Source of the DNA: Nitrospina sp.
GTDB taxonomy: Bacteria > Nitrospinota > Nitrospinia > Nitrospinales > VA-1
Reading direction: 5' to 3'
NCBI GenBank assembly: GCA_018697205.1
Contig: JABHTG010000138.1
Coordinates: 1-64,000 of the forward strand
Length of the DNA: 64,000 nucleotides
A program made the translations under genes and the position numbers. Position 1 is the stretch's first letter; each line of letters starts with the position of its first letter. Positions 9,016 to 18,950 of the stretch are shown here, piece by piece. Below the pieces are notes generated by a model, which saw nothing but the letters and a program-made list of their open reading frames with translations, searched no databases and was not told the DNA's origin.

Positions 9016-9354
9016 CTACATCTCTGGAGTCGTGTCCATAAGAGGGGCTCCGCCAGAGGCCAAACTCGGTTTTTTCCCTTCATCCTTTCCAAAGTTGTGA
9101 GTCATTTCTAGTCGCCACTTCCACCAGGTTGCTTCTTCTTTAATAGCATCTGAAGCATTTGGTGGTAGTTGAAGGCCAACAGTATTGTTTGAGGTTGTTC
9201 CAACCTTGCAACCTTCAGGAATATTGAGTCCGTTCTCAATCATAATGTTAGCAGGGTCTTTGACGAGCTTTATTTTAAACTCCTCATCACTAAGAGCTTT
9301 TAAAACTATTGCATGCCACTTTTTGTCAAGTGCCTCTTTTTTACTTGGCTCCAT
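9016..9354 (-). CDS. nitrile-hydratase-like leader peptide (NHLP) family protein, orphan
   Basis: 112 residues. Residues about 5-65 follow the pattern of the nitrile hydratase alpha-subunit-related leader family: helices with an ALSDEEFKIKLVKDPANIM-like block, then LNIPEGCKV and a closing LQLPP. In known systems this domain is a leader that directs maturation enzymes to a C-terminal core peptide. The tail here (residues 66-112) is hydrophilic, ends in SGGAPLMDTTPEM, and has no cysteine. The metal-binding CxxCSC of true nitrile hydratase is absent. No lanthionine synthetase, cyclodehydratase or peptidase-transporter is in the window. Family resemblance was recognised by eye only. Confidence 0.6.
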   Translation of the reverse strand: MEPSKKEALDKKWHAIVLKALSDEEFKIKLVKDPANIMIENGLNIPEGCKVGTTSNNTVGLQLPPNASDAIKEEATWWKWRLEMTHNFGKDEGKKPSLASGGAPLMDTTPEM

Positions 9355-9482
9355 ATTTTTTCACTTTGTTTGTGATCCCCAGAAGGGATAATGTTAATCA
9401 ACCCATCGAATCAAATGGATGGTTTATTTATAAAAAAGTTCTAAGAAATCTATGAAAATATTTTGAGAAATAATTTTACTTG

Positions 9483-12119
9483 TTAACGGTTATGAATTAT
9501 ATCTTTAGCTCTTTCCATGGCATCCCCCAGCTTATCTGTATGAATACCTCCTGCTTGCGCCATGTCGGACCTTCCGCCACCGCTTCCACCAACTATACTA
9601 GAGATTTCTTTTAAAATATTACCAGCATGAAAACTTCCTTCTAGGTCCTTGGTTACACCAGCTGCAAGTAAAACTTTTCCATTTGTATTAGAACCAACTA
9701 CTATAACACCAGATTTAATTTTATTTTTTGCACTATCAATAAAGGACCTCAGTGTTTTAGCGTCCATTTCTTCAAACTGTTTAACCAGTACAGAAGTTTT
9801 GCCAATTTTTTGAATTTCATTTTCCAGATTAGACCCTTTTCCGCTAATAAGCTTTTCTTTTAGATGGCCGATTTCTTTTTCCATAGCTCTTGATTTTTCG
9901 AGTATTTTTTTTACCCTATTTATTTCTTCTTCAGGAGATACTTTTAAGAGGGAGCGTATTGAAATTAGCGTTTTATTTTCTTCCTGCATAGCCGAGTATG
10001 CAGATTTCCCAGCTACGGCTTCAATACGTCTTACTCCAGAAGAAATACCTCCCTCTGAGATTATTTTAAATAAGCCAATATTTCCAGTTGCTGATGTGTG
10101 TGTGCCTCCACAAAGTTCTTTACTAAATTCTCCCATAGACACTACTCTGACATCGTCACCATATTTTTCTCCAAATAGGGCCACAGCTCCTTCTTTAAGA
10201 GCTTTTTCGATAGATAGTTCAGAAGTTGATACATTTAAATTTTCACGTATTTTTTGATTTACACGTTCTTCAATTCTATGTTTTTGCCCTGAAATCAGAG
10301 GCGAAAAGTGAGTGTAGTCAAACCTTAGTCGTGTAGCAGTTACTAACGATCCCGCCTGTTTTACATGGTCGCCTAAAATTTCTTTAAGAGAAGCATGAAG
10401 CAAGTGAGTTGCTGAATGATGTAATGCAGTTTCCGACCTACTTTCCGGATCTACCTTTAAAGTCAAGGTATCTAATTTTTTTATTAGGCCCTGAGTGATT
10501 TTAGCATGATGAACCGTAAGACCTGAAATTGGCTTAGTTGAATTAACTATACTTAGTTGAGCGACTTCATTCCAAGCAACTCCAGAGTCCCCTATTTGCC
10601 CTCCAGATTCTCCGTAAAAAGGTGTTTGATCCATTAATAATTCAACTTCTTCACCTTCGTCAGCAGAGTCAACAGGCTTAGATTTTTTTAAAATCGTTAA
10701 AATCTTTCCTTGTGTTAAGATATTATCGTAACCTAAAAAACAGGTTGGTTTTTCAGTTTTTATAAAATTATTAAAAAATGGAGAGACTGATTTCTCTCCT
10801 GAGCCTTTCCAAGATGCCATTGCTTTTTCTTTTTGTTCCTGCATGGCTTTATTGAAACCATCCATATCAAGTGAGAGACCAATTTCCTTTCCATATTCTT
10901 CCACTAGATCTGCAGGAAAACCGTATGTATCGTAGAGCTTAAAAATTTCATCACCTGGGATATAGTCAAGTTTATGCTTGCGGACTTGGTGGAGAATTTC
11001 TTCCATGCGTTCTATCCCAAAATTTAGAGTATTTGTAAAATTTGATTCTTCGTTTTGCACTACTCGATGGATGAAATTTGCGTTTTGTTTAAAATCAGGA
11101 TAGGCGCCAGAGAAAACCTTGGCTACATAATTTGTGATTTTAAAAAAAAATGGATCATTCTGTTCTAGAAGTTTTCCGTGTCTGAGTGCGCGTCTAATAA
11201 TTCTTCTGACGACATAGCCTCTCCCTTCATTTGAGGGGAGTACTCCATCTCCAATTAGAAAAGCAACTGCTCGAGCGTGGTCTGTTATGACTCGAACCGA
11301 AATATCATGCTCTTTGTTAGAGCCATAAGATGTTCCTGTAACTCGGCAGACTTCTTTTATTATATTCATTAGAAGATCGCAATCGTAGTTTGAGTCTTTT
11401 CCTTGAACTACGGCAGCAAGTCTCTCTAAACCCATGCCCGTATCTATGCATGGATTTGGTAATGGAGTAAGGTTGCCGGACTCATCGCGGTTGTATTGCA
11501 TGAAAACTAGGTTCCATATTTCAAGGTAACGATCACAATCACATCCGACGGCGCATGGTACTTTTCCACATCCAATATTTTCTCCTTGGTCAATATGAAT
11601 TTCTGAGCAGGGTCCACATGGGCCTGTGTTCCCCATAGACCAGAAGTTATCTTTATCTCCCAATCTGATTATGTGAGTGTCAGGAACCCCAATAGCATTA
11701 CACCAAATATCAAATGACTCATCATCGTCCTTGTAAATAGAAATGTATAGCTTGCCTTTAGGTAAACCAATTTCGTTTGTTAGAAAATCCCACCCATACT
11801 TTATTGCATCTTTTTTAAAATAATCTCCGAATGAAAAATTTCCAAGCATTTCAAAAAAAGTATGATGCCTTTTGGTTCTACCAACCATTTCTAAGTCGTT
11901 ATGTTTCCCTCCAGCGCGCACACATTTTTGCACGGACACAGCTCTTTTGCTGGCGCTTACTTCTTCTCCTAGGAAAATATTTTTAAATTGGACCATTCCA
12001 GCATTAGTAAATAAGAGGCTGGGATCATTGTGGGGAACAAGGGAGTAACTTTGCACTTGAGTGTGTTCTTTGTTTATAAAATAATTTAAAAATTTTTTTC
12101 TAAGTTCATTGCCAGTCAT
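9483..12119 (-). CDS. alaS: alanine-tRNA ligase
   Basis: 878 residues, the full length for AlaRS. The N-terminal class II catalytic core holds the KRHHTFFEMLGNFSFGDYF block. The editing domain carries HxxxH (HHSATH) and the CGGTHT zinc/editing motif. The C-terminal oligomerisation domain ends with the glycine-rich GGSGGGRSDMAQAGG segment. It charges tRNA-Ala and removes mischarged Ser and Gly. kdsD lies about 90 bases upstream on the same strand. Confidence 0.97.
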   Translation of the reverse strand: MTGNELRKKFLNYFINKEHTQVQSYSLVPHNDPSLLFTNAGMVQFKNIFLGEEVSASKRAVSVQKCVRAGGKHNDLEMVGRTKRHHTFFEMLGNFSFGDYFKKDAIKYGWDFLTNEIGLPKGKLYISIYKDDDESFDIWCNAIGVPDTHIIRLGDKDNFWSMGNTGPCGPCSEIHIDQGENIGCGKVPCAVGCDCDRYLEIWNLVFMQYNRDESGNLTPLPNPCIDTGMGLERLAAVVQGKDSNYDCDLLMNIIKEVCRVTGTSYGSNKEHDISVRVITDHARAVAFLIGDGVLPSNEGRGYVVRRIIRRALRHGKLLEQNDPFFFKITNYVAKVFSGAYPDFKQNANFIHRVVQNEESNFTNTLNFGIERMEEILHQVRKHKLDYIPGDEIFKLYDTYGFPADLVEEYGKEIGLSLDMDGFNKAMQEQKEKAMASWKGSGEKSVSPFFNNFIKTEKPTCFLGYDNILTQGKILTILKKSKPVDSADEGEEVELLMDQTPFYGESGGQIGDSGVAWNEVAQLSIVNSTKPISGLTVHHAKITQGLIKKLDTLTLKVDPESRSETALHHSATHLLHASLKEILGDHVKQAGSLVTATRLRFDYTHFSPLISGQKHRIEERVNQKIRENLNVSTSELSIEKALKEGAVALFGEKYGDDVRVVSMGEFSKELCGGTHTSATGNIGLFKIISEGGISSGVRRIEAVAGKSAYSAMQEENKTLISIRSLLKVSPEEEINRVKKILEKSRAMEKEIGHLKEKLISGKGSNLENEIQKIGKTSVLVKQFEEMDAKTLRSFIDSAKNKIKSGVIVVGSNTNGKVLLAAGVTKDLEGSFHAGNILKEISSIVGGSGGGRSDMAQAGGIHTDKLGDAMERAKDIIHNR

Positions 12120-12208
12120 AGGTTTAGCTCGGTTGTAAAAAAATAATTGCTCTGTATATAGTAATATAACCCTTAGTATATAAAGTTTTTTATTTAAATC
12201 TTTTTGTA

Positions 12209-13216
12209 TTAAATGATTCCTGCTTTGAGGAGGTCATGTAGGTGGATAATGCCATCAATTTTTTTTCCGTTTGAACTCACAACCAAAGAAGTAATTGAAT
12301 TTTTTTCCATTAGTTGTACTGCTTCTGTGGCTAAATTTGTCTGTTCTAAGTATTTTGGAAAACTATTAGTCAGGTCTCGTGCACGAACCTTTGATACGTC
12401 TTTTTTATGTTCAATCATCCTCCTAAGATCGCCATCTGTAATAATTCCTTTAAGGTGCTTTTTTTTGTCTACAATTAAAGTAACACCAAGTCGTTTTTGA
12501 GTCATTTCTGAAATGATGGTTGGTAGATCTGAATCCTCGTAAACGACGGGTATCTGCTCTCCTGTGTGCATTAAATCTTCAATAATAGTAAGCATTTTTC
12601 GCCCAATACTCCCACCGGGATGGTTCTGAGCAAAAACCTCATCTTTGAATCCATTTAACTCAAGGTATGATACTACGATGGCATCTCCCATCGCTAACAT
12701 TGCTGTAGTACTTGAGGTGGGAAGAAGTCCATTTCCCCCAGCTTCCTTTTTAACACCAACATCAAGAATGAAATCACTACGTAAGGCTAATGTAGATTTA
12801 ATATTTCCGGTGATTGCTATAAGTTTACAGTTAAGTCGTTTTAAGGCCGGTAGGAGTCTTATGATTTCTTCGGTTTCTCCACTATTTGATAAGGCAATAA
12901 TAATATCATTTTTAGAAATTAGACCTAGGTCCCCATGAATTGCTTCTGCCGCGTGCATATAAATAGCAGTCAAACCAACGCTTGACATTGATGCGGCAAT
13001 TTTTTGGCCAATTAATCCTGATTTTCCCATTCCCGTTACGATCAAACGCTCCTTTCCATCGCGTAATGCGTGGACGATTTTGGGGAAATCTGCTCCAAGC
13101 CGTTTAGATAAGGCCGCCACGGCATCGCTTTCAATTTTTAAGACATGTTTTGCTGTTTTTAAAATTGCGCGATCTTGAATTTTTCTCCTTTTCAATATAC
13201 TCTTATCATTACTCAT
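12209..13216 (-). CDS. kdsD: arabinose-5-phosphate isomerase (KpsF/GutQ family)
   Basis: 335 residues: an N-terminal SIS sugar-isomerase domain (about 40-175), a QNHPGGSIG block, then two CBS repeats (about 205-335). The enzyme converts ribulose 5-phosphate to arabinose 5-phosphate, the first step of Kdo synthesis for lipopolysaccharide. This is one of the signs that the host has a Gram-negative envelope. It is divergent from polA. Confidence 0.93.
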   Translation of the reverse strand: MSNDKSILKRRKIQDRAILKTAKHVLKIESDAVAALSKRLGADFPKIVHALRDGKERLIVTGMGKSGLIGQKIAASMSSVGLTAIYMHAAEAIHGDLGLISKNDIIIALSNSGETEEIIRLLPALKRLNCKLIAITGNIKSTLALRSDFILDVGVKKEAGGNGLLPTSSTTAMLAMGDAIVVSYLELNGFKDEVFAQNHPGGSIGRKMLTIIEDLMHTGEQIPVVYEDSDLPTIISEMTQKRLGVTLIVDKKKHLKGIITDGDLRRMIEHKKDVSKVRARDLTNSFPKYLEQTNLATEAVQLMEKNSITSLVVSSNGKKIDGIIHLHDLLKAGII

Positions 13217-13383
13217 AATGTTCTTTAACTATTTATATTTAAAAGCTCTCGGGGGTTTAACCAAACGATTTTAATACTAGCATAACTCCATTCGCTCAGC
13301 AATCCAAGTTGCTGAATTTATGTGGTTAATTTTATTTTTTGTTAAGTATTTATTGGTTAAAACTTTTGATAAAACTTTACCCT

Positions 13384-16068
13384 ATGTCTAAGCCCAAAAC
13401 ATTTTACTTGATAGATGGTACTTCATATATTTTTCGTGCATTTTTTGGTGTACGACAACAGCTCTCAACATCTAAAGGATTTCCAACAAATGCTTTGTAC
13501 GGATTCATAAATATGTTGCAAAAGGTAATTCGTGACGAAAAACCGGATTACCTTGTCGTTGCGTTTGATAGTCCCGAAAAAACATTTCGTCACAAAATAT
13601 ATTCAGATTACAAGGCTAATCGGGATGCGCCACCAGAAGAACTTTCTAAACAATTCCCTTACTTTGAGCCTCTCGTCGAAGCATATGGCCTATCAAGTAT
13701 ACGCCGCCCTGGGTTTGAAGCTGATGATATTATTGGAACATTAGCTAAAAAGGGAACACAAGAAGGTTTAGATGTAGTTATAGTTAGTGGAGATAAAGAT
13801 ATGATGCAACTTATATCATCTAATGTTCATATGTTTGATACTATGAAAAATAAAAAATTCATGAATAAAGAAGTTTTAGAGAAATTTGGTGTACCTCCAG
13901 AAAAAGTTATAGAAGTAATGGGATTAATGGGGGATTCTAGTGATCATATCCCCGGAGTTACAGGAGTTGGCCCAAAAACAGCAGCTGAATTGATTCAAAA
14001 ATTTGGATCTATAGAATCTCTCTACAACCGGATTGATGAGGTTGAAAAGAATAAAGTTAAGGAGAAGTTAGAGCGTGATAAGAAGAATGCTTTTATGAGT
14101 CGCCAACTTGTTTCTATTGAAACTGAAATGGACTTGGAATTCAATTCGGCTTTAATGAAGCCAGGTAAAATTGATAACGATAAGCTCAAAAAAATGTTTC
14201 AAGAATTTGAGTTTGTGTCTTTCCTTAAAGGGGTGCAGGGTGGAGCGGTTAAATCAATTAAGGTTGATCACTCAGACTATAAAACCATCCTGACCGAAAA
14301 ATCGTTCAACGATCTTTTGAAATTCTTGGCAAAGGAAAAATACTTTGCATTTGATGTTGAAACCACAAGTAAGCGGCCAGTCTGGGCGAGAATGGTTGGT
14401 ATCTCATTTTCTTTTAAGGATGGTAGTGCCTATTATATCCCCTTGGCTCACAGGTATCTTGGGGTCCCCGATCAATTAGAATTTAAAAAGGTGTGTGGAA
14501 AGTTAAAACCGATTTTTGAAGATAAAAGCATTAAAAAATGTGGCCACAATATAAAATATGATCTTATCGTTATGGCTAACGAAGGTATTGCTTTAGCAGG
14601 TGTCGATTTTGATTCGATGATTGCTTCTTATCTTCTTAATCCATCCAGTAGAGGACATGGGTTAGATGCCCTTACCATGGAGTACTTTGGACACCAAAAT
14701 TTAACATATAAAGAGATGGTAGGCATTGGGAATAAGGAAATTGGTTTTGATGAAGTTGAAATTGATCGTGCTACGAAATATGCCGCCGAAGATTCTGATA
14801 TGACTTGGAGGCTTAAGGGTAAACTACAACCCCAGCTTAAGGATAGCACTCTTAAGTTGTATAAGGAGATTGAGCTGCCTTTATTAGAAGTTCTTGCTGA
14901 AATCGAATTAAATGGTATTTACGTTGACCGAAAACATTTGACAGAACTTTCAAGTAAAATAGATAAGGAATTGCTTTGCTTGGAAAAGGATATATATTTA
15001 CTTGCCTCAGAGGATTTTAATATAAATTCTCCAAAGCAACTTGCTGTAATTTTATTTGAAAAACTAAAGCTACCAGTAGTTAAAAAAACGAAGACAGGGT
15101 ACTCCACTGATGTGTCAGTACTTGAATTATTGGCGGTAGAGCACAAACTCCCTAAACAGGTTCTTTCCTTTCGCCAGTTAACTAAATTAAAGACTACGTA
15201 TGTAGATGCTCTTCCTAGAGAGATTTTTATTAATACAGGACGAGTTCATACTTCGTTCAATCAGACCGTTACTGCAACGGGACGTTTGAGTAGCAGTAAT
15301 CCTAACCTTCAAAATATACCCATACGGTCAGATATGGGGAGAGAAATCCGTAAAGCGTTTACAGCGGAGGGCGGTAATATCTTGTTATCCGCTGATTATT
15401 CTCAGATTGAATTACGAATTCTCGCCCATTTGTCACAAGATAAGGCCTTGAAAAATGCTTTCGATAAGGGTGAGGATGTTCATGCACGAACTGCAGCAGA
15501 TATTTTTGGTAGTTCACTGGACCAAGTTGATGAAAACTCACGACGTATAGCTAAAGCAGTGAACTTTGGGATTATTTATGGTCTCAGTGCTTTTGGCCTT
15601 TCACGCCAGCTTAATATTAGCCGAAATGATGCTAAGAATTTTATTGGTCAGTATTTTTCTTTATACAGTAATGTTAAAGAATTTATGAACAATACGGTCG
15701 CTGAGGCTCGTGAGTGCGGGTATACATTAACTATGTTCAACCGTCGTAGATATTTGCCCGATCTTAAAAGTGATAACAGGCAGGTCAGAGAAAGTGCTGA
15801 AAGAATGGCTATTAATTCTCCAATTCAAGGTAGTGCTGCAGACCTTATTAAGGTTGCAATGATTAGACTTTCCAGAAAATTAAAAAAATTAAAATTAAAT
15901 TCAAAAATGATTTTACAAGTACATGATGAGTTAGTTTTTGAATGTCCAGTCTCAGAGAAAAAAGAAATAGAATCTTTGGTACGCAAAGAAATGGAGGGAG
16001 CCTCCACACTTTCTGTTCCTCTTGTTGTTGATATAGGTTGGGGGAAAAACTGGCATGAAGCACATTAG
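13384..16068 (+). CDS. polA: DNA polymerase I
   Basis: 894 residues from the ATG at 13384. An ATG 15 codons upstream is in frame, but its extra sequence is not polymerase-like. Three domains are present: N-terminal 5'-3' exonuclease (YLIDGTSYIFRAFFG opening, GDKDMMQL block), an apparently intact 3'-5' proofreading exonuclease (DVET, HNIKYD and YAAEDSD acidic motifs retained), and polymerase motifs A (DYSQIELR), B (RRIAKAVNFGIIYG) and C (QVHDELVFE). It fills gaps in repair and Okazaki-fragment processing. No strong Shine-Dalgarno sequence is seen. Confidence 0.97.
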   Translation: MSKPKTFYLIDGTSYIFRAFFGVRQQLSTSKGFPTNALYGFINMLQKVIRDEKPDYLVVAFDSPEKTFRHKIYSDYKANRDAPPEELSKQFPYFEPLVEAYGLSSIRRPGFEADDIIGTLAKKGTQEGLDVVIVSGDKDMMQLISSNVHMFDTMKNKKFMNKEVLEKFGVPPEKVIEVMGLMGDSSDHIPGVTGVGPKTAAELIQKFGSIESLYNRIDEVEKNKVKEKLERDKKNAFMSRQLVSIETEMDLEFNSALMKPGKIDNDKLKKMFQEFEFVSFLKGVQGGAVKSIKVDHSDYKTILTEKSFNDLLKFLAKEKYFAFDVETTSKRPVWARMVGISFSFKDGSAYYIPLAHRYLGVPDQLEFKKVCGKLKPIFEDKSIKKCGHNIKYDLIVMANEGIALAGVDFDSMIASYLLNPSSRGHGLDALTMEYFGHQNLTYKEMVGIGNKEIGFDEVEIDRATKYAAEDSDMTWRLKGKLQPQLKDSTLKLYKEIELPLLEVLAEIELNGIYVDRKHLTELSSKIDKELLCLEKDIYLLASEDFNINSPKQLAVILFEKLKLPVVKKTKTGYSTDVSVLELLAVEHKLPKQVLSFRQLTKLKTTYVDALPREIFINTGRVHTSFNQTVTATGRLSSSNPNLQNIPIRSDMGREIRKAFTAEGGNILLSADYSQIELRILAHLSQDKALKNAFDKGEDVHARTAADIFGSSLDQVDENSRRIAKAVNFGIIYGLSAFGLSRQLNISRNDAKNFIGQYFSLYSNVKEFMNNTVAEARECGYTLTMFNRRRYLPDLKSDNRQVRESAERMAINSPIQGSAADLIKVAMIRLSRKLKKLKLNSKMILQVHDELVFECPVSEKKEIESLVRKEMEGASTLSVPLVVDIGWGKNWHEAH

Positions 16069-16201
16069 ATAAGTAAATGGGTTGCTAGATCTTTAGGTAA
16101 ACGCAGAGATTTATATAATAAATCTAATTCTAAAAATACAAAGGTAAGATATTGCTTTTAAGTGATAGTATCTGGCGATTTATGATTCTAATTATTTAAA
16201 T

Positions 16202-16351
16202 TTATATAACTAGATAAAAAATTATCGCGGGGATTGATGCTCCACAAATTGATGCTAAGATTGACTCTAATAGATGCTTTTGAGGATGGTTTAAATATTT
16301 TTTTTTGTTTTCGTGGCTAGAGATCGGTGTTGCAAGCTTAAAAATGTCCAT
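16202..16351 (-). CDS. small single-helix membrane protein (49 residues)
   Basis: A short frame with an AAGGGA ribosome binding site 6-8 bases before its ATG. The N-terminal 30 residues are polar and the last 20 form one hydrophobic helix. It lies alone in an otherwise empty 480-base interval between polA and msrB (16069-16548), in which nothing else was found. No family is recognised; the call depends on ribosome binding site plus composition. Confidence 0.4.
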   Translation of the reverse strand: MDIFKLATPISSHENKKKYLNHPQKHLLESILASICGASIPAIIFYLVI

Positions 16352-16548
16352 AACTGTCCCTTTATTCTTTAGTTAATCAATAGCATAAAAATCATAAGCT
16401 CTTCTTAATCTCTTATCGTAATTTATTTCCTTATACTTTAGCTCGATTATGAACTCGTAGCCCATATGGCAAGCAACTTAAGCAGTTAATCGTTTTATTG
16501 TTTTTTTTTTGGAATTAATTGAATATTGCTGCGCTTTAGAAATATTAT

Positions 16549-16944
16549 CTATTTCTTTTTTAACTCAAGCGATGCTGAGTTAATACAGAACCGTAACCCG
16601 GTAGGTTGAGGACCATCAGGAAAGACATGTCCGAGGTGTGAGTTACACTTATTGCAGATTACTTCTGTCCTTTTCATGAATAGAGAACTATCCTCTTTGG
16701 TTGCTACATGCTCGGGATTTATGGGTTTAAAAAAGCTGGGCCATCCTGTTCCAGAGTCAAACTTTGAGCTTGAATCAAACAGATCGTTACTGCAGCATAC
16801 ACAACTATAGATACCGTTTTCTTTAGAATTCCAATAAGTTCCACTAAATGCAGGCTCTGTCCCTTTTTGTCGGCAGATTCTAAACTGATCTGGTGATAGT
16901 TGAAGTTGCCACTCTTCATCATTTTTTAAAATTTTCTCAGACAT
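16549..16944 (-). CDS. msrB: peptide-methionine (R)-S-oxide reductase
   Basis: 131 residues, full length for a single-domain MsrB. It reduces methionine-R-sulfoxide in oxidised proteins. The structural zinc site is C48-x2-C51 and C97-x2-C100. The catalytic cysteine is C120 in the RFCINSASL motif. There is no signal peptide, so it is probably cytoplasmic. It appears to be followed on the same strand by no close gene. Confidence 0.95.
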   Translation of the reverse strand: MSEKILKNDEEWQLQLSPDQFRICRQKGTEPAFSGTYWNSKENGIYSCVCCSNDLFDSSSKFDSGTGWPSFFKPINPEHVATKEDSSLFMKRTEVICNKCNSHLGHVFPDGPQPTGLRFCINSASLELKKK

Positions 16945-16996
16945 TTTGTATTTTTGGAAGGCGCACCCTTACTTGATTTATATTATTTTTCTGAAG

Positions 16997-17389
16997 CTAT
17001 TTTTCATTGTATATAGCATTTGTTGGTTCATCTTGTAAGTCAAGCCGAAACAAATTCTCCTGTTCTTTTAAATCGTGATACTCGATACTATTTTTTGCGT
17101 TATTCTCTAGCTCTTCGTTAATTAGTGGGTTTTGTTTTTCTGTTTTGACCTTTGCGTTGCCTCCCCAAATCCATTTCAGAAGCCTTACAAAAAATACAGA
17201 ACCCAGGTACAGAAGCGACCAAATAGCGAGAAAAGATACAAGTATTATGGTTATAGTCTTTTTGAATCCCATTCCTTCAATGGAATTAACTATATTATTC
17301 AACTGATGTGCATATTGAAATGTTGCTGCTAGTAGTACAGTGGGCAAAAAAACGGTCCAAAGACGGCTAATTTTACAAATAATGTTCAT
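16997..17389 (-). CDS. two-helix inner-membrane protein, unrecognised
   Basis: 130 residues. Two hydrophobic helices (about residues 10-28 and 43-68) are followed by a Trp-rich turn and an acidic, soluble C-terminal tail of about 50 residues. No known family is recognised. It sits 52 bases upstream of msrB on the same strand and could be co-transcribed with it. Confidence 0.6.
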   Translation of the reverse strand: MNIICKISRLWTVFLPTVLLAATFQYAHQLNNIVNSIEGMGFKKTITIILVSFLAIWSLLYLGSVFFVRLLKWIWGGNAKVKTEKQNPLINEELENNAKNSIEYHDLKEQENLFRLDLQDEPTNAIYNEK

Positions 17390-17659
17390 AACTTTTTCCT
17401 GATAATTGCCGATTTTAAAATTAACAAGCTAAGTCGAAATCGTTATTACTTTTTTATTTTGGTTACTTTTGTTTAGCATTAAATTATACACAAAAACTGG
17501 AGTAAAAATCATTAATATTTCAATAAAACAGTGATTTGTCAGTTCTTTTGGGTTAAATGCTTACACGGTCAAAGAACTCGTAAATAGTTTTTGTTTAAGT
17601 AATGTGAGTTAATTATCGATAAATCTTGTATGGATAAAATAATGTAAAGAGGTGTTGCC

Positions 17660-17827
17660 ATGAGAATTTCAGAGAATCATAATGATAAGTACACTTTGAA
17701 TATCTGGAAGAAAAGAAGTAAAAAAAATCAAAAATCTTTTGAAGAAGAGTTGAAAGAGAGTATAAACAAGGAAAAATCTAAGTTTGTAAAGCAACTTCAA
17801 AAGAATATTTTGGATACTATAATTTAA
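17660..17827 (+). CDS. small highly charged protein (55 residues)
   Basis: A frame of 55 codons with a strong AAAGAGGTG ribosome binding site 6 bases before the ATG. The product is rich in Lys, Glu and Asn, with an amphipathic helix over most of its length and no membrane segment. No family is recognised. The strong translation signal and isolated position support a real small gene. Confidence 0.5.
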   Translation: MRISENHNDKYTLNIWKKRSKKNQKSFEEELKESINKEKSKFVKQLQKNILDTII

Positions 17828-17914
17828 CGAAAAGAAAATATCAAAAAAACATCAAGTGCATAATATCTGTGTATCATTTTAGCCCAAGGGTTGCATGCTA
17901 TACGTTTGTTTAAA

Positions 17915-18373
17915 CTATCGAAAAAATTTATTTATTAAGCCATCTAAAGAATATTTTCCTCCACCATTAATTAAAAGTGGGATGCTAATTCCGATTACCA
18001 ATAGGTGATACTCAAAACCCTCTCCTGCTTGTTTGCCAAACCAGTTCATAAAAAAACCGTTGGGAATGTGAACCGTTATAATAGCGCCCAGCATTATACA
18101 AATTAATCCCAATGCGGATAATCTAGTAAAAAAACCTAAGATCAATCCTAGTGACCCGAATGATTCTCCCATGATAATCAAAAATGCGATTATCCAAGGT
18201 AAACCAGCTGTTTGAGTGAAGTAACTCATCGTATTAGAAAACCCAAACCCACCAAACCATCCAAGAAGTTTTTGTGCACCATGAGGAATCATTACGCAAC
18301 CTAAAATCACTCGAGGTACCCAATATGAAAAATTTTCATTCGTTTGAAATAAGTATTTTATAAGAATTCCCAT
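17915..18373 (-). CDS. DoxX family membrane protein
   Basis: 152 residues with four hydrophobic helices. The RVILGCVMIPHGAQKLLGWFGG opening and the later GFFMNWFGKQAGEGFEYHLL region are characteristic of DoxX/YphA-like proteins. The family is loosely linked to redox stress and thiosulfate metabolism in some organisms, but most members have no assigned function. A second short membrane gene lies 50 bases upstream on the same strand. Confidence 0.85.
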   Translation of the reverse strand: MGILIKYLFQTNENFSYWVPRVILGCVMIPHGAQKLLGWFGGFGFSNTMSYFTQTAGLPWIIAFLIIMGESFGSLGLILGFFTRLSALGLICIMLGAIITVHIPNGFFMNWFGKQAGEGFEYHLLVIGISIPLLINGGGKYSLDGLINKFFR

Positions 18374-18423
18374 TACTATTTCCTTTCTCTCATCATTCCT
18401 AGGGTTTTCTACTAGTCCCTGCT

Positions 18424-18693
18424 CTATTTATCGTTTGCTTGTATGTTTTTGAGATTTGTTGCTGCAGGACTCTCTTTTGTGTTTTCAGAGAGAGAGTCAC
18501 TCGTAATTGTTGGCCTTGGTTTTAGCGCATCGGGTAGAGAAAGGTCATTTCGGTCTTTTTGCATTTCAGTCGTTTTAGTCCTTTCCGTCACTTTTGGCGT
18601 GTTACTTGATTTGTAAATAAGATCAGAGTAACTCCATATCGCTCCTGACCAACCAAGTAAAAATACCAACAAATATCGTGCTAGCGCATTCAT
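18424..18693 (-). CDS. short membrane-anchored protein, unrecognised
   Basis: 89 residues: an N-terminal hydrophobic helix (about residues 3-22), then a Ser/Thr/Lys/Glu-rich, probably disordered periplasmic tail. An AAGGAG ribosome binding site stands 8 bases before the ATG. It is probably co-transcribed with the DoxX gene just downstream. Confidence 0.55.
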   Translation of the reverse strand: MNALARYLLVFLLGWSGAIWSYSDLIYKSSNTPKVTERTKTTEMQKDRNDLSLPDALKPRPTITSDSLSENTKESPAATNLKNIQANDK

Positions 18694-18877
18694 TTATTTT
18701 CTCCTTACTTACGGTTTATTTTAAGTTGGTAACTTCTTACCCAATCTAAAGTAATGGTTTACGGTAAGGAATAAAATAAAAAAATATAAATTTTCTTAAT
18801 TATTATGATTTAAAGTAAATCAGTTTGAATTTTTTTTCTATAAATAAAAACTATTAATTTATAAGTTATTGAAAATA

Positions 18878-18906
18878 TTGACTATAAATAATAATATGTG
18901 TAAAAT
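18878..18906 (+). promoter_or_regulatory. sigma70-type promoter
   Basis: TTGACT (18878-18883), a 17-base spacer, and TAAAAT (18901-18906). It predicts a transcript start near 18913, about 38 bases before the ATG at 18951. Confidence 0.55.
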
Positions 18907-18950
18907 GAACTCAATGTTGGCGTAGATAAAATTTAAAAAGTTGTAGCTAT

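Noticed and set aside
9016-9354. Nitrile hydratase alpha subunit
   Set aside because: The protein is about half the needed length and lacks the CxxCSC metal-binding motif.
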